Shown here: piece after piece, positions 35,562 to 47,102 of the stretch | Layout of the letters: each line of letters starts with the position of its first letter | How positions within the stretch are numbered: position 1 is the first letter of the stretch | NCBI GenBank assembly: GCA_963971305.1 | Contig: OZ020309.1 | Span: forward strand, 17,911,001 to 17,975,000 | DNA: 64,000 nucleotides | Origin: Arcuatula senhousia | Lineage: Eukaryota > Mollusca > Bivalvia > Mytilida > Mytilidae | Reading direction: 5' to 3' | Notes under the pieces: model-generated | Told to the model about the DNA's origin: nothing | Database searches by the model: none | Seen by the model: only the letters and a program-made list of their open reading frames with translations | Made by a program: the position numbers and the translations under genes

Positions 35562-35859
35562 GGAAAGACATGGAAGTGTACTTTTACAGACGAAAATGGA
35601 AAAAGACTCATTCTGAAAGTATTTTATGATGAAAGCATCACGTTTGATCTTGTGTATGTAGCCATTAGTAACGATGACCTTTCATTTCCGGCAAATTTCT
35701 TCGTGCGGTCGGACAAGACAGGTCTGAAATTTAAAACCAAGTACAATTGGACTGGTTCGGAGACATGTGTTAAAGCTTATGGACTAGAGAAACAATTTGA
35801 CAACAATAAGGTGCATAAATTCGACCAAGTTGTGTGCTTTGGTAAAGGGTGTTTTAAAT
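35562..35859 (+). CDS. PHYHIP-like A exon a: amino-terminal beta-rich segment
   Basis: AAACAG acceptor, GTGAGT donor, 298 bases, ends phase 1. It encodes GKTWKCTFTDENGKRLILKV, then VYVAISNDDLSFPANFF, KTKYNWTGSETCVKAYGLEK and VVCFGKGCFKC. Positions shared with gene B include C-T-x-x-D-E-x-G-x-x, YxAISN, PAxFF, VxxYGLxKQxDxN and VxxFGKxxFxC. This pattern of conservation supports a real coding exon. Confidence 0.83.
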
Positions 35860-38800
35860 GTGAGTACTTAATGATACAAAATAATATAGAAAAATGGTAA
35901 GGACGTGGAAAATGGTATTAGATGTGGAATGAGTGTACGCGACACAACCTGCATAAACAAGCAACATTTAAAAAAATACCCATTGGATGGATGGAAATTG
36001 GCCAACAGCCTCAATGTGACCCATGGTAACAGCCTGCCCTCTTGCATTGGACCAAGATCAAAAATTAACTACAAACCAGTACTTTCACAGCAGCATTTTC
36101 TAGTCGTATAGGCATATTTAGATATTGTCAAAATGCCCATTGAGGTTGTAATTGCGATCAAGATTATCAAATTCTTTAGCTTCCCTGTTCGAACCTTTTG
36201 GCTTTGACTACTTTTAATTCAATACCTGATACCTTTGGGATTTGACCTTCCAATAATGTGGTTCAAATGCTGCTGATGAGAGGTTACTCCTTGAAATATT
36301 GATATTTAGCTACTAAATTAACCGTTTTATACCCGTTTTGGTATTGTATTTTGGAATCGTTGGGATGACAACCGCTGCTGGTAGACCAGAGGTCCCCGAG
36401 GGTAATCACAAGCCTGGTTGTCAGACTTGTCTGACACGAATTTACCATTAAATTTCTAACATTTTTTGTTCCTGAAATATCCGATTTTTAAATACTAAAT
36501 CGCTTCAATCAAATCAAATCAAAAAATCTTGTTTATTTTCTTGTACTGCCCATGGTCGATATCTTCGGTGCTGGATTTGGCTTTCTTGTTCGAACCTTTT
36601 GGCTTTGGGCACTTTTCATTCAATACCTTTGTTTTTTGACCTTTCATATTTTGATTCAAATGCTGCTGATGAGAGGTTACTTCTTCAAATATTGTTATAA
36701 AGCATAACCATTTTAACTGTTTTTATACCCGTTTTGGTATTGTTTTACAACTAGATAAATTCTTACTATTTATGTTGAGTTTAGGATGAATCTTGTTATT
36801 TTTACACAATACTTTTAGGTTCTATAACTTATTTTCCAGTTGATGAAGATAAAGAAGTTGTACTTGAAATTGTTTTGCAACAGAATACTGAGTTCTTGTT
36901 ACCTTTCGATTCGCCAACTGAGGTAACAGTCATATATACACAGTAATGGTTTTATAAATAAAACTTTTTTGGAGTTTTTTTAAGTATTATGTTTGATTTT
37001 CTTTTATTATATAGGTAAAAAGTTCGTATGGTGCCAAAGAAATATTTTCTCTCTTCATGCTATCTAACGTTGCGTTTTCTATTGAAAACTGGTCAAAAAC
37101 CACAAAGACGAATATTACACATATATAATGTCTTAACTGGATCAGTTACCCAGATTTTTGTTGTTGTTTTTCACTGCTGTTCATTTTTTTCTCTTTCAGG
37201 CCTCTTTCGATGTTGAACTTTACAAGGAACCCCCTCAAACTTACAAGATTAAACAGGTCGGCGAGTCTTCAAGTGAAAATGACCTTTTGGTCATCATCGA
37301 GTGCTGTAACAAAATGATCCTCTGCTTTGAGAAAACGAAGCAATTGCTGTTAGGGTTGCCTCTGGAATTACCGTCGGCATGCAATGTTAAGATAGTGGTA
37401 GCGGTAACTTCGGTGAAAGTCATTAAGCCTAAAAATTTCTGTTTCTCTAACACAACTGCTTGTAGCAAGACCATTGACTTTAAAACTTGTAAGTACTACA
37501 TTTTAAGTTCTTGTTTTGTAAGCTTCAATATGTCAGAACAACAATATTTCGACAGTGAATCATGACAAGCAAATTCTCTTAGTAGAAGATTATGAGATAT
37601 GAAATAAGTGTACGCGACACAACCTACAATAAAAACGACAATTTAAAAAATCCACGATGGAAAACAACCAGCAGTCTTCAATGTGACCAGCGGTCGCTGC
37701 TCGCTGTTTTTCAATTGGCACTGGATTGAAAATAAACTAAATATGATTCAAGCCCAATCCTAAAGTTCAATGAAAGACCCTCTTCTTGACAAAAAAAAAT
37801 CAACATAAATTAGACGAAATACAAACATAAGTTTTGATAAAGATTCCTGGATAATTAGGACAGGCACATTTAAAATGTGGCGCGGTTAAACTAGTTTTTT
37901 CGGGGCCCATCAGTAACAAAGCACAAACTAACGCACATTAAAATCAAATCGATAGAAGTTTAATTCAACAAGAGAGAAACTGAGACAAAAGGACGACAAG
38001 AAATTTACGGGACGTAGAGATACTCTCTTGAGAACACGGGAAGTTACTGACAGCTAGCTAAGAAGCATATATCGACTGATGTAGAAAATCAAGTTTGTCG
38101 TTCTTGTAAGTTATTGGTCGTTATTGCATGGTTTATTCCCTAACCACAGGGACTTGCTCCACTCTATCAATATTTTGTTAGAGTCAATGTGCGGTGCGCG
38201 TTTTTTCCTACCATACATTGACTCTAACAAAATATTGATTCCCTGTGCCCACAAAGCACAATTTCGGCTATATCAGGAAGATTAATATGAAAGGGCTGAT
38301 ACAATGAACATGGTTATAAAGAAGAGGAAATAGGGACACAAGAGAAATTTGACTGCCATTGGAAAAAAGGCCCTTCTCTAATCGAGACCTTCAACAGGGT
38401 TCTTAAATGCAACAAGCCCTGCTATTACATGTAGAATTTACTTTTTAAAGAAAACCACCACAGTCTAAAATCTAGTGGTGTTCAATTATCTCCCCTGCGG
38501 AAAAAAGCTATAGTCCGTTTGAGTTTTATAAATCAACGAAAAATGGCTTGTAAATTTACGTCTTGCAACATATTTTAACTATTTTAGTATGTCATAACTT
38601 TTTAATGGCATACGAACTCAGGCAAAAGATTTCAAAATTTTTGCATGATTAATAAAAATGTTTTACATAGACCTTAATAGTAAAAATGGACCAAAACTTC
38701 ATAGAAATCCATGGGAGTACAACCTAGTGATAAGGAACAGCATTTACTCCGTATACCTTTAAAAATCCTTTGTGGAGCTAATTGGTCATCTGATCTCCTA

Positions 38801-41800
38801 TTGTTAGTTCTTTCAATTATGTTCAGGTGGGCTCAACACCTGGCTGTTCCGTCAGATAAACACACCATTTAAGGTATTATTAAAATTGGTGAAATATTTA
38901 GCATTAGACCATAAGGAAAACTTTTTTGTTTTAGAAGATAACATCTTGATTTTTGATATCAGAGTTCGTATACTAATAAAAAGTTTATTTGTGTTTAAAA
39001 AATAAATTTTATTTGAGAGACAAAAAAATTTAAAAGAATTTTCGTTGATTTATAGAACTCAAATGGACTATAATGTGTTTTTAAATTTTTAACGATGACA
39101 ACGACGATGGCGACGGCATGTAAACAATCTTCAACTTTCATTTATTGAGCATGGACCTGACTAGTCTACTATCATATACGTTGGACATGTCATGTAATAA
39201 AGAATCTTTTCTGTTGCGTAAACAGTTGTTTATAAGGTCAACAAAAGTGCATATCTTAACAAATCGAGTGAAACTTGCTGGACGTTGGAAAAAATTAAAA
39301 TGTCAACTCAACCTTAAAAAAATCACACAAGGCGTGAGACCTGCAGTACATTCTCGAAATTTGTGGGAATGTTAGGTTATTACCCTTTCTTACGACAGAT
39401 ATTAGTTTGGAAATTATATTTTACTGTTATCACTTAACGATCCATTTGAATTCAATGTGTAACTATGAAATACTTTCAAGGGACACAACCAAGTTCTATC
39501 TTTCATTCATGATTTAATAAACATGATAAAAGGGGGGCATTCCTATTTTTAAAACGGATGACTGGAGATTGAATTGGACATTTAATCCAATACAATGCAA
39601 ATTCACATGTTACGGACACCGGTCAAAAAGGTAAACATGTTCTATGACGTAATCAAATTCAACAGGGAAATCGTGTACTTTTAAAGAGAAGGTTGTCAAG
39701 ACGGACTAGAAAAATAGGTCTTTTTCTTAATTTTATTTTGGCTTAACCTCTTGCAGTACATGTCTGAAAATTTGCAGATAGGAAGATATACATTTAAACA
39801 AATAATGTGATTTTTTTCATTTTTTTATATAAAAGTTAAAGTTGTGCGATCCATTTCAGTTTTCACCGTATGCGTTTCAAAAATATCCACATAATAACAT
39901 GCATAAAAATGCAATCTGTTACTTTTAAAAACTCTTTTTAATTCAAAAAAGTTCATTTTATCAGCATAACCTAAAATTGGAAGAAATTTTGTACTAAAAA
40001 GAACTTTTGATTCACTTGACTACCAGGATAAACATTAGAATGGACTTTCCTATCTTTTCCGATGAAGAGCTCACATTCTATTGTTTAAATGGGACGTTTT
40101 CAAAAAATGTCCACTTTTTATTATTGCAAAATAAAAAATACAATGCTAATGAAATATCCTTTTAATTTGAACTACATTTTCTTCAACCTTGATAGTGACA
40201 GAATACAAAATATGCAACCTTAAATCCAAGTGTAATGTGGATAAAATTTACACAACTTGGAACATGGGTTACGAAAAAGTCCACTTCGCAACAATATTTT
40301 AAGACATTATTTTTTTAACAAATTGCATCTTGAATAAATTTTTTTGACATTATCTGTAAAATTCAGCACATCGCATGCAATACGACTGTTAAATTTGAAA
40401 ATTTTAGTGCAAAAAATAAACTAAAACAATTATTCAAAGGCGTGATTTTTGAAACGTTAAGAAAAATGTACCTTTAGACTGAAAGTAATTCGAGGCATAT
40501 AGTTTTAATATAGTTTTAATAAAGTTATATGATTCTTCAAATCAATCTATAAAGGACCAATGAAAAAAGATATGCTTTTAAATAATAGTTTTTCGATAAT
40601 TTAAAAAAGTGAGGCACGTTGCGTAGTGGACATACGTATGTTGCGAAGTGGACATTATTTCACAAACTTCTGTTTTTTTAGACTTTGAGGCGCTCTGTAA
40701 ATTGTTTGGTTCATTGAAACGATTTTAATATTGATTAGAACAGTCTGTGAAATACATTATAATGTGCTGCTTATGATCTTTTTCTGTGAATTCAAGTTTT
40801 TGTGCCAATTGTCCACTTCGCAACGCACTGTCCCCTATGCAACGAAATGTGTCCACTGTGCAACGATATTTGTCCACTTCGCAACGAAACGTTTCACAGT
40901 GGACCGTTGCAAAGTGGACATATTTACACATAAGTCAACTTTTTTTGTTTTATTTGAATGCCATACTAATTTATTTTTTCTTAATTTGGTCAGATCTTTT
41001 GGTTTTCTTTATAAATATCGAAGAATTTGGTGCCTTTCTACTCAAATTCTTCAAAAAAATACCCGTTGCGAAGTTGACAAAACCAAAAATATTATAGTGA
41101 AAGGTCATACTTACTGCCTTCAAACATACACAAAAACAGCACCTTCGATAATGTTTTTGCCGCCATAAAAATTTTAGTGCCGTTAGTTATAACGTAAAAT
41201 AAAAATATTATAATCAAGATACATGAAAGATTTGATTTTCATCAATTATTGTTGTTGTTGCGAAGTGGACATGTTTTTCATGGACACACACTAAATTGCT
41301 TATAACAACGTTTAAGGAGGGACTAGCTTAAAGTAAAGACGTTTGTTTTAAACTATGAATGTAAGTTAGCATATATCCAACATTAAATACTTTAAAAATT
41401 GATCAAAATTGGTTGGAATTATAAAGAGATGACTGAAAATATTCGTATGGACACGATCTTGGAGGATATTTTGTGTCATTTTGTTTCAATTTCTAAGATT
41501 TTCTGATTACATATTGAACTTTACCTTATTGCTTTCCCAACTTTAAAGTGCAACGAAAACAATGACGCTTAAAAATATATGCAATATCTAATTTTAACAT
41601 CACTGTACATCGTGGACACAAAATTGGACATTTTTTGAAATCCGCCCAAATACCACCGGTTTTCGGACTGACAAGAAGTGTCGAATAGCTTCCAAAAACA
41701 AATATACAAGCCAGATTTCCTCCAAGCTTATGATACTCATTGTTTACTTGAACCGTCTCAATTATTATTTGTCTTTTCAGTTCTAACAAAAGCAGATGTT

Positions 41801-42460
41801 ATGACACTGTTCACGCTTGCCATGAAATTTGGTTCTCGGTTGGGACAACTGAACTTTCACCAAATACAGTACATATACCGAAACAAGTCGGACACATATT
41901 TCAATAACATTTTAACAAAGTACGGAGGGCAGATGAATCCATATTTGAAAAACTTCGGAGGAGAACAAGGATCGGTTCTAAATGGACGCATTAAGGGGTT
42001 GTTCTTTAGCACAATGATAGACAAGCATACTAAATTATTACCAGAGTATTCATACTTCGGAAATATCCGGTTACATATTTCGGCTTGTTGTATGTTCAAC
42101 CCAAGTTACAATTTGTACTTCTCAGATTTCTATTGTCATCACAAATGCCATCGGACTACCCTAGTTTTAGTGCCAAAATCGTCCTATTTGAATCCATTTT
42201 TTCAATCTTACTTGTTACCACTGAACATTTTTGAAAACCCATACCTTATAGTTTCACCAAATTTAGATGGTTCTTTCATGGTTTTAGTGAATATGGACAT
42301 CAATGTTGAAATATTTTATACTGAACCTATTAACATTACATACGTCTTGAACAATGGATTAGGGTTCATGGCGAACACTGCTACAATTGGACGTGGTTAT
42401 GCTTTAAAATCAGGTATACCAAAAAACCCAACTTGTGATGTGTGCAATTTTGTTCGTTGA
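35562..42460 (+). CDS. PHYHIP-like A: protein with PHYHIP-type carboxy-terminal domain (multi-exon)
   Basis: Exons are 35562-35859, 36840-36922, 37200-37488 and 41781-42460, with consistent phases (0/1, 1/0, 0/1, 1/stop), perhaps preceded by 31600-31623. The last exon is recognised by its resemblance to the C-terminal domain of vertebrate PHYHIP (phytanoyl-CoA hydroxylase-interacting protein): the motifs YIYRNKSDTYF, YGGQMNPYLKN, LNGRIKGLFFS, RLHIS, NLYFSDFYC and VEIFYTEPINI fall in the family order. The third exon is probably the beta-sandwich (FN3-like) part that precedes this domain in PHYHIP. The first exon encodes a cysteine-bearing beta-rich segment that I do not recognise. PHYHIP is described as binding phytanoyl-CoA hydroxylase in brain; mollusc functions are unknown to me. 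No signal peptide or membrane segment is evident. PHYHIP-like B downstream has the same structure. Confidence 0.85.
35895..36110 (+). repeat. Partial copy of the TGTACGCGACACAACC dispersed repeat
   Basis: It contains AGTGTACGCGACACAACCTG, TAAACAAGCAACATTTAAAA and CAGCCTCAATGTGACCC. Related pieces follow several PHYHIP-like exons (37590, 43130, 55010, 59660). Confidence 0.6.
36160..36745 (+). repeat. Two copies of the TTCGAACCTTTTGGCTTTG repeat in intron a-b
   Basis: Copies at about 36160-36355 and 36570-36745 share TGTTCGAACCTTTTGGCTTT, AAATGCTGCTGATGAGAGGT and TACCCGTTTTGGTATTG with the 32980 copy. Confidence 0.65.
36840..36922 (+). CDS. PHYHIP-like A exon b
   Basis: Acceptor TTTTCCAG, donor GTAACA, 83 bases. 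It encodes FDEDKEVVLEIVLQQNTEFL and LPFDSPTE. The gene B counterpart (61642-61730) reads FEPSIVEEAIEIHLNIDAET and ISLPLDLKTE: different residues but the same alternating pattern, length within two codons, and identical phases. Confidence 0.75.
37200..37488 (+). CDS. PHYHIP-like A exon c: FN3-like segment
   Basis: The acceptor is CTCTTTCAG and the donor GTAAGT, ending phase 1. Key blocks are PPQTYKIKQ, LLVIIECCNKMILCF, LPLELPSACNVKIVVAVTSV and NTTACSKTIDFKT. Gene B keeps PPQTITLKQ, LPSACNVTIRVAA and STTTACSKEIKFKT. The arrangement of strands before the PHYHIP domain suggests the FN3-like part of PHYHIP proteins; this is inference from order, not from a clear motif. Confidence 0.82.
37590..37910 (+). 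repeat. TGTACGCGACACAACC dispersed repeat, longest copy
   Basis: It runs from GTGTACGCGACACAACC through CAGTCTTCAATGTGACCAGC and GATTCAAGCCCAATCC to AAAATGTGGCGCGGTTAAAC. The same repeat follows the decayed exon copy at 54729. Confidence 0.65.
38166..38239. repeat. Perfect 25-bp inverted repeat with 24-base loop
   Basis: The left arm 38166-38190 (starting ATCAATATTTTGTTAG) and right arm 38215-38239 are exact reverse complements. The loop contains GCGGTGCGCG and a T tract. It lies in the intron before the last exon of PHYHIP-like A. Confidence 0.85.
38240..40278. other. PHYHIP-like A intron c-d, no exon recognised
   Basis: AT-rich sequence. A 76-codon ORF at 39145-39375 has no recognisable features and no counterpart in gene B, so it is not called. 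Confidence 0.45.
40279..41270. repeat. Cluster of GTCCACTTCGCAAC motifs in both orientations
   Basis: Forward copies lie at 40279, 40811, 40830 (diverged), 40851 (diverged) and 40872. Inverted copies (GTTGCGAAGTGGAC) lie at 40618 (one change), 40640, 40891 (diverged), 40906 (one change), 41065 (one change) and 41257. The central group is spaced at about 20 bases. The ORFs over this part (repeated STxQRN residues) simply read through the motif. It lies in the intron before the PHYHIP-domain exon. Confidence 0.8.
41781..42460 (+). CDS. PHYHIP-like A last exon: PHYHIP carboxy-terminal domain
   Basis: Opened by a GTCTTTTCAG acceptor and closed by TGA at 42458-42460; about 226 codons. It opens with LTKADVMTLFTLAMKFG, then YIYRNKSDTYFNNIL, KYGGQMNPYLKNFGG, NGRIKGLFFSTM, NIRLHIS, NLYFSDFYCHHKCH, TTLVLVPKSS, VEIFYTEPINITYV and a cysteine-containing tail CDVCNFVR. 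This is the whole PHYHIP domain in one exon. An AATAAAC lies about 40 bases after the stop. Confidence 0.9.
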
Positions 42461-42844
42461 AATCAAAATCTGTTTTATATTTTTGTATCATGTCATCGAA
42501 TAAACTTGTATTGGGGGTGATTGTTCTTGCAGCAAACTGATTAAGGAGGTTGGAGCGTCAGCTTTTTTTATTTTTGACATTTTTTTTTATCCTCTGTTTT
42601 TTTTCCATCAAAATAAGGCCAAAAAGAATTGCACGATGACCCCTATTTTTCTTTTGTTTAGGGTCTTCATTACATCATAAATATATATTTTACAAATTAA
42701 TTTCAAATTCTAATCACTTTTTCACAGGTTTAAACAGCTAAACTGTGCTAATGATATAGCTATGAAAAAAAAAAACGGAGAAAATCTTTTCACGCCAAAT
42801 TTTGAACTCTTTTTATCTTTAAATAAAAATTACAACAATTAATT

Positions 42845-42900
42845 TTGCTACGCCTGACGCGCGTTTCGTCTATTGAAGACTCATCAGAGGCGCTCTACCA
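42845..42900 (+). repeat. GCTACGCCTGACGCGCGTTT element
   Basis: TTTTGCTACGCCTGACGCGC, GTTTCGTC and AAGACTCATCAGAGGCGCTC are repeated at 48417-48480. It is an abundant short mussel repeat motif, here without clear boundaries. Confidence 0.6.
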
Positions 42901-43119
42901 AAATATTGAAAAAGCCAAACATTGAGCAATAAACCCAAAAAAAAATCGAAATTAGACACCAAAATATGACTAAGATCAACCTAAAACGAGCGCAGTAACC
43001 TATCAAAATTTTAAGCTTATTTTATATTTTCAATTATTCCCTTATGATTTAAGACCTTTATTTCAAAACCTCAACACTTTCAAAGTCACCCTCAAACATC
43101 CTTTGCATAATTATATGAG

Positions 43120-43343
43120 AGATAATGAGACGTTGAGTAAATGTACGCGACACAACCTATACATATTATATCAACTGTAATTTATAAAATCCACAATGGA
43201 ATACAGCCAGCAGCCTTCAACCAGTGGTGGCTGCACGCCGTTTTGCAATCGGTCCTTGATTTAAAATACATGTATAATGCATACGATTCAAAGTCATTCA
43301 AAAAATGTTAAAAAGACCATCCTCAGGACATGCATTGAACAAG
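43120..43343 (+). repeat. TGTACGCGACACAACC dispersed repeat, left part (interrupted)
   Basis: The repeat is cut by the TIR transposon at 43346-45061 and resumes at about 45065 (GACTTGACAAAAATTCCTGG, GGGCAGGCACATATAAAA), which supports a secondary insertion. Confidence 0.6.
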
Positions 43344-43345
43344 TA

Positions 43346-45061
43346 ATGGCCCTGTCACACTATAACGTTTTAGCCAACGTGTGCCGACGTTTTAGAATAT
43401 ATTTTCAACACGTTGATGTGCGTTGCGTAAGTTTTGTACACGTTATGAACACGCTACAAACACGTTAGCGAATGTCAGCGTGCGTTGGTGATCGCCGAGT
43501 GCGTCGCAAATTTTTCAACATGCTTAAAATTTCCGACGTTCGCCAACGTGTTAGAAATAAATTATTCGAACGCTAGGCATAAGTTAGAAGGACGTTATAC
43601 ACACGCTGATGTACGCAATGCGGTCGTTGTGCGCACGTTGAAATGCGTTTGACGAACGCTAAGCTAAATGGAAACGAACGTGTCTAGCGATAATGCAGCG
43701 CACGTCTAGCGTCAGTCTAACGACCAAGAAACCTATTCAACGTGTTTAAAACGTGTACAGAGCGCACAGAGCGTCATTGTAACGAACGAGTAGCGTATCA
43801 ACCCCAGAATTTTATAAGTTAGATTGAATTACAAGGTGGAAAGTCAATTTCAAAAGCTTCAAATATTAATTCAAACCTGAAAAAAAATATTTACAAAAAA
43901 TAATGAACAAAGCCAAAAAAATCTTGAATATAACAAAGATAACTTAGATGGTCTGGAATTGAAAGTAATTCTTGCAAATTGTAATACACCTGTCGTGTTT
44001 TCGGTGGACATTTTTTTGGTAGAAAAATACTCAAATACAACGAGTAACGACAGTCTAACTTCAATACTCATTTGAAATAATGTGTATTTTAAATATTCAA
44101 TAAGCACACGCGTTTTTTCTTTATTAAGGACATCTCCATCATGCTGTCTGCGATCATTTAGGATAAGTCAAGTGCTATAAAAAGGATGCTGGGCAAAATC
44201 TACAGACCGGTATTTCTTACATGTATATACTCATTTAAAATTTTGAGAGTTTGTTAACAAGCGCATGCATTCCTCTCTGTATATTTTTGACATATCAAAA
44301 TATAAAATCTACACTATATTTTGTTCTTTTAGACTGAGTGCAAAAATCATTACTATTGGTTAAAAAACGGCTTTAGATAAAGGTAATAACAAAACTACCG
44401 AACTTGAATGATCAATCTCATAGTCCAGAGAAAATGACAAAAACGAATCAGTCATACCGGAGAACTGGTGGATCGCAATGGTCCTGACTTGGTACAGGCA
44501 TTTCAAACGAAATGGTGGGTTAAACCAGGTTTTAAGGCGCCAAACCTCCCACTTCCATTGCGATCTTCAAGTCTATATTATATAGTTACGTAAAAAATAG
44601 TATACACTTTAGAATGATTATACATTCATATTACCAGAACGCTGAAAACCAATATTTTTATAACGAAACTAAATTTCTATAATTATTAATTAATTCAGCG
44701 ATACATTTTAGCCAGATAATAGATCTATTTTGCTTATTATTAAATAATACTAAAGAAATCAACAGAAATCTTAGGTCTCCCCACCGATAGAAAAAATTAT
44801 TAGTTAGACTAACGCTATGAATGCGTTCTGCAGTCGTCACACATGCGCTAGGCAAACGTCAAGTACGCCAGACAAACGCTATAGATAAGTTTTGAACAAG
44901 TTTGTCGTGCGTTGCAGGTAGTTAGTCTGACGCTCTGTGGTCGTTCACCGAGAAATTTTTTGAAACTTTTTACAGCGACTGCCAACGTGTTCCAACGTTT
45001 TAGAAAATTATTCGAACGTTCGGCACACGTTGGCTAAAACGTTATAGTGTGACAGGGCCAT
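43346..45061. mobile_element. 1.7-kb non-autonomous TIR transposon with TA duplication
   Basis: The first 42 bases (ATGGCCCTGTCACACTATAA...) are the exact reverse complement of the last 42 (45020-45061). TA flanks each side (43344-43345, 45062-45063). Both subterminal regions, about 450 and 260 bases, are dense in AACG/ACGTT words (GCCAACGTGT, AACGCTA, GCGCACG), many in inverted pairs, unlike the AT-rich centre. No transposase ORF is present. The TA duplication would fit Tc1/mariner-like or other TA-targeting families, but the end sequence does not settle it. Confidence 0.8.
44375..44580 (+). repeat. GATCGCAATGGTCCTGACTT repeat nested in the TIR transposon
   Basis: A close copy of the family at 7612 and 56033: GGTAATAACAAAACTACCGA, GATCGCAATGGTCCTGACTT and CGAAATGGTGGGTTAAACCA. 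Its position inside the transposon centre makes it either cargo or a later insertion. Confidence 0.6.
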
Positions 45062-45266
45062 TACATAATGACGACAGGTTCAACGATAAGACTTGACAAA
45101 AATTCCTGGCTCAGGGCAGGCACATATAAAATTATTTAGGCTAGCTTAAACTAATTTATTTCTTACAGATCACATCTGTTCGTTCAGACTAAGGACCACT
45201 ACCATTGAGAAGGACTTCATGAATTTAAACTGTAAAGATTAAGAATTAACGAACAACTAGAAAATT

Positions 45267-45358
45267 ACTCGTCGTTGTTGTTGAGTAGAAAATTGGTTTT
45301 TGTGTTGTTTTGACTCGTCGTTGTTGTTGAGTAGAAAATTAGTTCTTGTGTTGTTGTT
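45267..45358 (+). repeat. Two tandem 46-bp units
   Basis: ACTCGTCGTTGTTGTTGAGT begins both 45267 and 45313, and each unit ends in TGTGTTGTT. Confidence 0.75.
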
Positions 45359-45824
45359 GACTTACAACTAAACAGTATAACACTTTGAAACAAAATAACT
45401 ACAAAGTTCGGAGCAAAATGAATTTAAACTAAACTTACTTTTAGAGGGCATGAAAGTTGTAATTCGAAACCAATCTTAAACAATGAGAGCTTTGTTAAAA
45501 AAAAACAAAAGTATCAAACAGTCTACTTACTGACTAATAATGGTCTAGTCAAACACCGAGCATCATATCTATGAAAGAAGCAAAGAGGTACCAAGTGCGC
45601 AATCAAATGTCAAAAGTCATATACATGATATAAGGGAACAAACATTTAATTCTGAGGGGCGACTAGAGTGAGATTATTTATTTTCAAAGTTTTCCGGGGC
45701 AGTAAATTTTTTACCGCTTTTACGCTTCTATGTTTATTTTCTACATACCATACTAATGAATCTTACAATTTCAAACATAGTGAATAAATCAATATTTGCA
45801 ATAATTAAACTATGAAATATTGCA

Positions 45825-46003
45825 CTTTTATTCAAATATTTATTGTGTACATTCTATAGATTATCAATTATAATTTGTTGTGTAAATCATTGAAAGCTTC
45901 TTTTAACACAAACAAAGTCATTATATTATGCAAATTGAATCATTTGTGAGTTGTTAAAAAAAATCGTTATCGGCGTCCTTAGTCCAGTCCGTAGTCTTTG
46001 ACC
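45825..46003 (-). other. Lectin-2 3' exon with polyadenylation signal
   Basis: Acceptor TTTTTACAG. Its first codons could read VKDYGLD-stop, matching lectin-1 at five of seven residues with silent differences. AATAAAAGTGC lies near 45822. It probably forms the 3' UTR, since the preceding exon already ends in TAA. Confidence 0.55.
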
Positions 46004-46504
46004 TGTAAAAATAAAAAATGACGTCACTTTACTTCAAAATTTGCAAAATTTCAGCCAATTGTTCACATGTTCCTCTCTTTTTAACAAGTGTTAACACAAT
46101 CAGGTGCATAAATGCAAATTGAGAAATATTCCATCTCCGAGAGAGGGGCTCAGGGCTTTTACCAATAGCCCACTAAAGAGGAAGGGAGGTAACTAATCCA
46201 TTTTGCCCGCCATTTTGCCAAACATATTCATGAAATCGCAAAATCTCCTAGGAAATTAGATTTCTAACCATGGAAACAAGACGCCTCTGAATTCACCACG
46301 TGTGCTTCTATTTTCAAGGTTGATTTTTATTTGTCTAAAAGCTATATTATTTAATAAGAATAATTGAATGCAATTTATGCAGAGGTATACTGAACTTGAT
46401 CACCCACCGATGTGATATAAAAATCTATAACACACAAAAGGGAACATTTAACAATAAAGCTATAGTTTAATTGTTATGTTTAAGTTGATTATCGGAATAC
46501 AATA

Positions 46505-46650
46505 CACAAAAAAACGGGTATAAAACGGTTAATTTCATTATGCTGTATATCAATATTGCAAGGAGTAACTTCTCATCAGCAGCATTTGAATCAAAACATT
46601 GGAAGATATTGAACGAAAAGAACTCATAACCCAAAAGCTCGAAAAATTAG
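46505..46650 (-). repeat. Inverted copy of the GATGAGAGGTTACTCCTTG repeat
   Basis: The reverse complement contains AATGCTGCTGATGAGAAGTT, ACTCCTTGCAATAT and TTTATACCCGTTTT. It lies in the last intron of lectin-2. Confidence 0.6.
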
Positions 46651-47102
46651 TTTGAACACACCTTTTTATTCTCAATGTACTGTAGATTAAAATTTCGGGA
46701 CTTAATTATCCCAGGAAAAACGGAAAAATAATATTTATTTATAAGGACCTTGCTGTAGTAGTAGAGAATATTCTTTGAAATATAATTGCATTCGGCTTAC
46801 GTTAGCAAGAAAATTATTTCAAAGAGACAACAGCATGTGATAAATTTAATTGTTTATTTTAAGTTGATTTATTTGTTACACTAGGGATGAAAACCTAATA
46901 TAAAAGGTTATAAAGATCGACAAAGGTCACGAAATGTACGAATCGAATGAACCTTTTTTGGGATATAAAAGTAACATCAGGTAAACTATTTCCAATGTAA
47001 ATAACACCAATGTCCCTAATGAAAGCTTAAATAAACGGCAACTTTATACTGATTTTATTGGATCTTACACCAAGGAAAAACTCTTAGACAGTTCTATATT
47101 AC

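Noticed and set aside
40731..41168. 145- and 103-codon ORFs with repeated STxQRN-like residues
   Set aside because: The repeats come from the 14-base DNA motif in different frames and the spacing is not a multiple of three, so this is non-coding motif clustering.
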